NCBI GenBank assembly: GCA_934662505.1
Contig: CAKUKE010000020.1
Coordinates: 1 to 27,200 of the forward strand
Length of the DNA stretch: 27,200 nucleotides
Direction of reading: 5' to 3'
Origin: an uncultured Clostridia bacterium
GTDB lineage: Bacteria; Bacillota; Clostridia; Christensenellales; Aristaeellaceae
The position numbers and the translations under genes were made by a program. The notes under the pieces were generated by a model that searched no databases, was not told the DNA's origin, and saw only the letters and a list, made by a program, of their open reading frames with translations. Shown piece by piece: positions 25,761 to 27,200 of the stretch. How positions within the stretch are numbered: position 1 is the first letter of the stretch; each line of letters opens with the position of its first letter.

Positions 25761-26167
25761 GTGTTCCACTCTCCCCATCCATTCCCGCACCAGACGCACG
25801 GTTCCGTTTTCATTTGTTTGCACGTGCGTTTCAAGTGTTTCTATTCTGATTCGACGCTTCAGCCCGTTATCCGAACCGAACCGTCCGCTTTACTTTTCTA
25901 CGGCCATCCTGCCGGCAGGGTGCGAAGCATCCCTCCGTCACAGAGCACGCTGTGCGCCAATCAGGTTTATCCATCTTCTGCCCCGCATCGGCGCTTTCAA
26001 ACCGCTGCATGCGCCGTTTCTTTGCCGGTCGCCGCGCTTTCTTCCCTGCGTGGTGAAGAAGCATGAACGCATTAGCCGTACGTCTGTCAGACCCCCTGCA
26101 TGCGCCGGCGCGTTTTCTTCGCTGGCAAAACGAAAAAAGCCCTGCGGAAAGGTGCCCCTTTCCACCC
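25761..26167 (-). promoter_or_regulatory. Long 5' leader of the capsule operon
   Basis: From the predicted transcription start (about 26167) to the chosen start codon there are about 400 nt with no convincing gene. It holds a hairpin at the extreme 5' end, a 12-bp perfect palindrome CCTGCCGGCAGG (25908-25919), and a 12-nt direct repeat CTGCATGCGCCG at 26005-26016 and 26096-26107. The length suggests room for post-initiation control, but I do not recognise a riboswitch. Confidence 0.5.
26133..26163 (-). terminator. Possible attenuator hairpin at the start of the capsule transcript
   Basis: On the minus strand, GGAAAGG, loop GGCA and CCTTTCC form a 7-bp stem. Seven bases (GCAGGGC) separate it from TTTTTT. 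The stem begins only a few bases after the predicted transcription start. The gap between stem and T-run makes it weaker than a standard terminator, so it could instead be a 5' stabilising hairpin. Confidence 0.4.
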
Positions 26168-26173
26168 ATCCAA

Positions 26174-26202
26174 ATTATATACAATAAAGGCCATTATGTC
26201 AA
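26174..26202 (-). promoter_or_regulatory. Perfect-consensus promoter of the capsule operon
   Basis: On the minus strand TTGACA (26197-26202), a 17-bp spacer and TATAAT (26174-26179) face the capsule genes. No other promoter of this quality was noticed between it and the terminator at 7849, which supports a single long operon. Confidence 0.85.
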
Positions 26203-26545
26203 CCGCGCCCGGATGCGGAACCGCCTCCGCCTGTGCCGCACCGCGGTAAAGCTCAATTCGAACGGTCAAAAGCGTTCCGGGCAGAGCACCTCTGCGTATG
26301 CCGCTGCAAACGCTCCGCCGGACAGTAAGACGATTTTCGAGCAGAGCGATCTCCGCCATTTCAACATTCCGTGCAGTAGGATTCCTGAGGATCAGGCTGC
26401 CGGCGCTGGAGAAGATTTACTCTATTCCTGCATGTATAACAGTCAGAATACACCGCGACACAGCGGCTCACAGGCAGTGGACGGTGTCAAGCATGCCGTC
26501 CGCCTTTCGCAGCTTCAAAGGCTCGGCGGCGCCATCGTCTTTCTG
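26203..26545. other. Intergenic region with no recognised gene
   Basis: This stretch separates the divergent capsule promoter and the plus-strand tRNA-like locus. It contains small inverted repeats, such as CCTGA-GGA-TCAGG near 26386 and GGACGG/CCGTCC near 26478-26500. Open frames on both strands have compositions unlike real proteins and no family signal. I see no supported gene. Confidence 0.5.
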
Positions 26546-26697
26546 CCGTCCCGGGGGCTTTTCCCGTGCCGCTTGCGCAGCAGCGTACGTTTCCAAGCAT
26601 ACTGCCATTCCCTCCTCTTTGACTACAAAAAGCAGAGCAGAACCCCTTTTTCTTCCGTCCCGGGACTTTTTTTCCGTTCCGCTTGCACAGCGGCGTC
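26546..26697 (+). repeat. Duplicated promoter-region repeat (about 45 bp, two copies)
   Basis: The copies are 26546-26590 and 26655-26697. Both begin CCGTCCCGGG and continue through a T-rich stretch to CCGCTTGCxCAGCxGCGT, with a one-base length difference. The second copy supplies the TTGCAC -35 box of the plus-strand promoter. The first has TTGCGC with a 17-bp spacer leading to AGCATA, a poor -10, so it looks like a decayed copy. Confidence 0.65.
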
Positions 26698-26711
26698 TTT
26701 TGTGCTATGAT
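26683..26711 (+). promoter_or_regulatory. Promoter of the tRNA-like locus
   Basis: TTGCAC (26683-26688), a 17-bp spacer and TATGAT (26706-26711) lie about 40 bp upstream of the first tRNA-Arg-like half, pointing rightwards. Box quality and position fit a tRNA promoter. Confidence 0.7.
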
Positions 26712-26752
26712 AATTACACTTTGGCTGCCGGGTTTCTTCCCGCACGTCATCC

Positions 26753-26791
26753 GCTCCCGTAGCTCAGCAGGATAGAGGGTCCGCCTCCTAA
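26753..26791 (+). pseudogene. tRNA-Arg(CCT)-like 5' half, copy 1
   Basis: The segment reads as acceptor strand GCTCCCG, TA, a D-arm (GCTC, AGCAGGATA, GAGG with a G-G mismatch at the outer pair), and anticodon arm with loop CTCCTAA, anticodon CCT for Arg. After CCTCCTAA the sequence no longer matches a tRNA: no T-arm and no strand complementary to GCTCCCG follow at the right distance. It is therefore interrupted or truncated in the anticodon loop. Confidence 0.65.
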
Positions 26792-27032
26792 TAAGAAGTC
26801 GGACTGCCGCCTGAATTGAGCGATCAAGTGCCCCCAATCCCCCGGAATCTGTTCGATTTTCCCTCCCAGAGCTACCGCCAAACAGCTAACGCGAGGCGGA
26901 AGATAAAGGGCCTGTGAAAGTCGAACACGCCGCCCGCAGTTAGCCAGCTAACGCGGAAAGCCCGGATTAATCTCCTCGGTCAGGAAGGCCGAAAAGCTCG
27001 AAAGCCTTGTAAAATAAGGATTTCGAGGACAT
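26792..27032 (+). ncRNA. Structured insert between two tRNA-Arg-like halves (candidate RNA)
   Basis: About 240 nt downstream of the plus-strand promoter hold several strong hairpins. These are CCGCC/GGCGG (26875-26899), CCGC-A-GTTAG/CTAAC-GCGG with a CCAG loop (26934-26956), and CTCGAAA..CCTT/AAGG..TTTCGAG (26997-27027). The motif CAGCTAACGCG occurs twice (26883-26893 and 26945-26955). It is bracketed by a 37-nt direct repeat of tRNA 5'-half sequence (36 of 37 identical). I could not fit it to group I or II introns, tmRNA or RNase P. An RNA role is inferred from structure only. Confidence 0.35.
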
Positions 27033-27107
27033 GGTCCCGTACCTCAGCAGGATAGAGGGTCCGCCTCCTAAGCGGCAGATTGTTCGATTCCTTCGAGCAA
27101 TGAAAAT
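27033..27107 (+). pseudogene. tRNA-Arg(CCT)-like element, copy 2
   Basis: Acceptor strand GGTCCCG, TA, D-arm CCTC/GAGG, anticodon loop CTCCTAA (anticodon CCT), then GCGGCAGATTG, a T-loop-like TTCGATT and CCTTC. The 5' half of the T-stem appears to lack about four bases, and the following GAGCAAT does not pair with GGTCCCG, so it cannot fold as a complete tRNA. The D-stem carries a C that restores pairing relative to copy 1. The 3' part can instead form ATTGTTCGA/TCGAGCAAT, a 9-bp hairpin with one G-U pair. Confidence 0.6.
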
Positions 27108-27125
27108 TGCATAAATCTTAAAAAT

Positions 27126-27200
27126 GTCTCAGTAGCTCAGCTGGATAGAGCACACGCCTCCTAAGCGGCAGATTGTTCGATTCCTTCGAGCAATGAAAAT
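27126..27200 (+). pseudogene. tRNA-Arg(CCT)-like element, copy 3 (at window edge)
   Basis: Acceptor strand GTCTCAG, TA, canonical D-arm GCTC/GAGC with AGCTGGATA, anticodon loop CTCCTAA. From 27155 to the window end it is identical, base for base, to 27062-27107 of copy 2 (46 nt, period 93), including the same apparent T-stem deletion. The end does not pair with GTCTCAG. The 5' half differs from copies 1 and 2 while the 3' half is shared, so it is a mosaic. The array may continue beyond the window. Confidence 0.6.

Noticed and set aside
25867..26184. Minus-strand open frame of 105 codons at the start of the capsule leader
   Set aside because: It would begin inside the promoter -10 region, upstream of the predicted transcription start, and has no Shine-Dalgarno or recognisable domain.
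26655..26672. GTCCCGGGAC followed by seven T, terminator-like
   Set aside because: The palindrome has no room for a loop once folded, so the stem would be only about 3 bp.
26063..26710. Plus-strand open frame of 215 codons
   Set aside because: It overlaps the capsule promoter and leader, and its composition and lack of any family or Shine-Dalgarno argue against a gene.
26487..26837. Minus-strand open frame of 116 codons, and shorter starts near 26600 behind AGGAGGG
   Set aside because: It overlaps the tRNA-like locus promoter on the other strand. The product is basic and low-complexity. The Shine-Dalgarno is suggestive, but spacing to the nearest ATG is too short and no promoter is seen.
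26792..27032. Group I intron in the tRNA-Arg(CCT) anticodon loop (known in some bacteria)
   Set aside because: The sequence after the insert is another 5' half, not the 3' exon, and I could not find the conserved P, Q, R, S core or a convincing guide sequence near the 5' end.

Overview
The window looks like a piece of a moderately GC-rich Bacillota (Clostridia-type, probably gut) chromosome. This is inferred from purine-rich Shine-Dalgarno sites, consensus TTGACA/TATAAT promoters with 17-bp spacers, hairpin-plus-T terminators, BspA-type leucine-rich repeats and Sec signal peptides. No rRNA or other taxonomic marker is present, so the assignment is tentative.

Left part (1-7.8 kb, all minus strand): two separately transcribed genes for large secreted repeat proteins. 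The first (1-3039) runs off the left edge. It has about 34 BspA/LRR_5 repeats of 23 residues followed by Ig/PKD-like modules. The second (3332-7645, 1437 aa) has about 17 Cys/His-rich units of about 55 residues followed by five Ig/PKD-like modules of about 94 residues. The C-terminal modules of the two proteins are related, and their promoters and 5' leaders share a sequence element, so they look like a co-regulated pair of surface or secreted proteins.

Centre (7.85-26.2 kb, all minus strand): one capsule/exopolysaccharide operon of about 18 kb. It is read from a perfect-consensus promoter at 26174-26202 to a strong terminator at 7849-7874. Gene order in the direction of transcription is: CapD/PglF-type UDP-HexNAc 4,6-dehydratase, DegT-family aminotransferase, PglC/WcaJ-type phosphoglycosyltransferase, two GT2 glycosyltransferases, Wzy-like polymerase, a third GT2, Wzx-like flippase, ATP-grasp ligase, MmgE/PrpD-family protein, SLC13-like anion transporter, VioA/FdtB-type aminotransferase, RmlA, RmlB, Ugd. 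Short gaps and ATGA/TGATG overlaps suggest translational coupling. The enzymes predict a 4-amino-6-deoxy-HexNAc at the lipid-linked end, dTDP-4-amino-4,6-dideoxyglucose (Qui4N) and UDP-glucuronate. With one initiating transferase and three GT2s, a repeat unit of about four sugars is plausible. The ATP-grasp/PrpD/transporter trio is the unusual part. My hypothesis is that it supplies and attaches a carboxylic acid to an amino sugar.

Right part (26.2-27.2 kb, plus strand): a partly duplicated promoter region, a good plus-strand promoter (26683-26711), then three tRNA-Arg(CCT)-like 5' halves. They lead into different or displaced 3' sequences, always departing from the tRNA right after the anticodon loop. 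Between the first two lies a hairpin-rich insert of about 240 nt. None of the three closes as a normal tRNA within the window.
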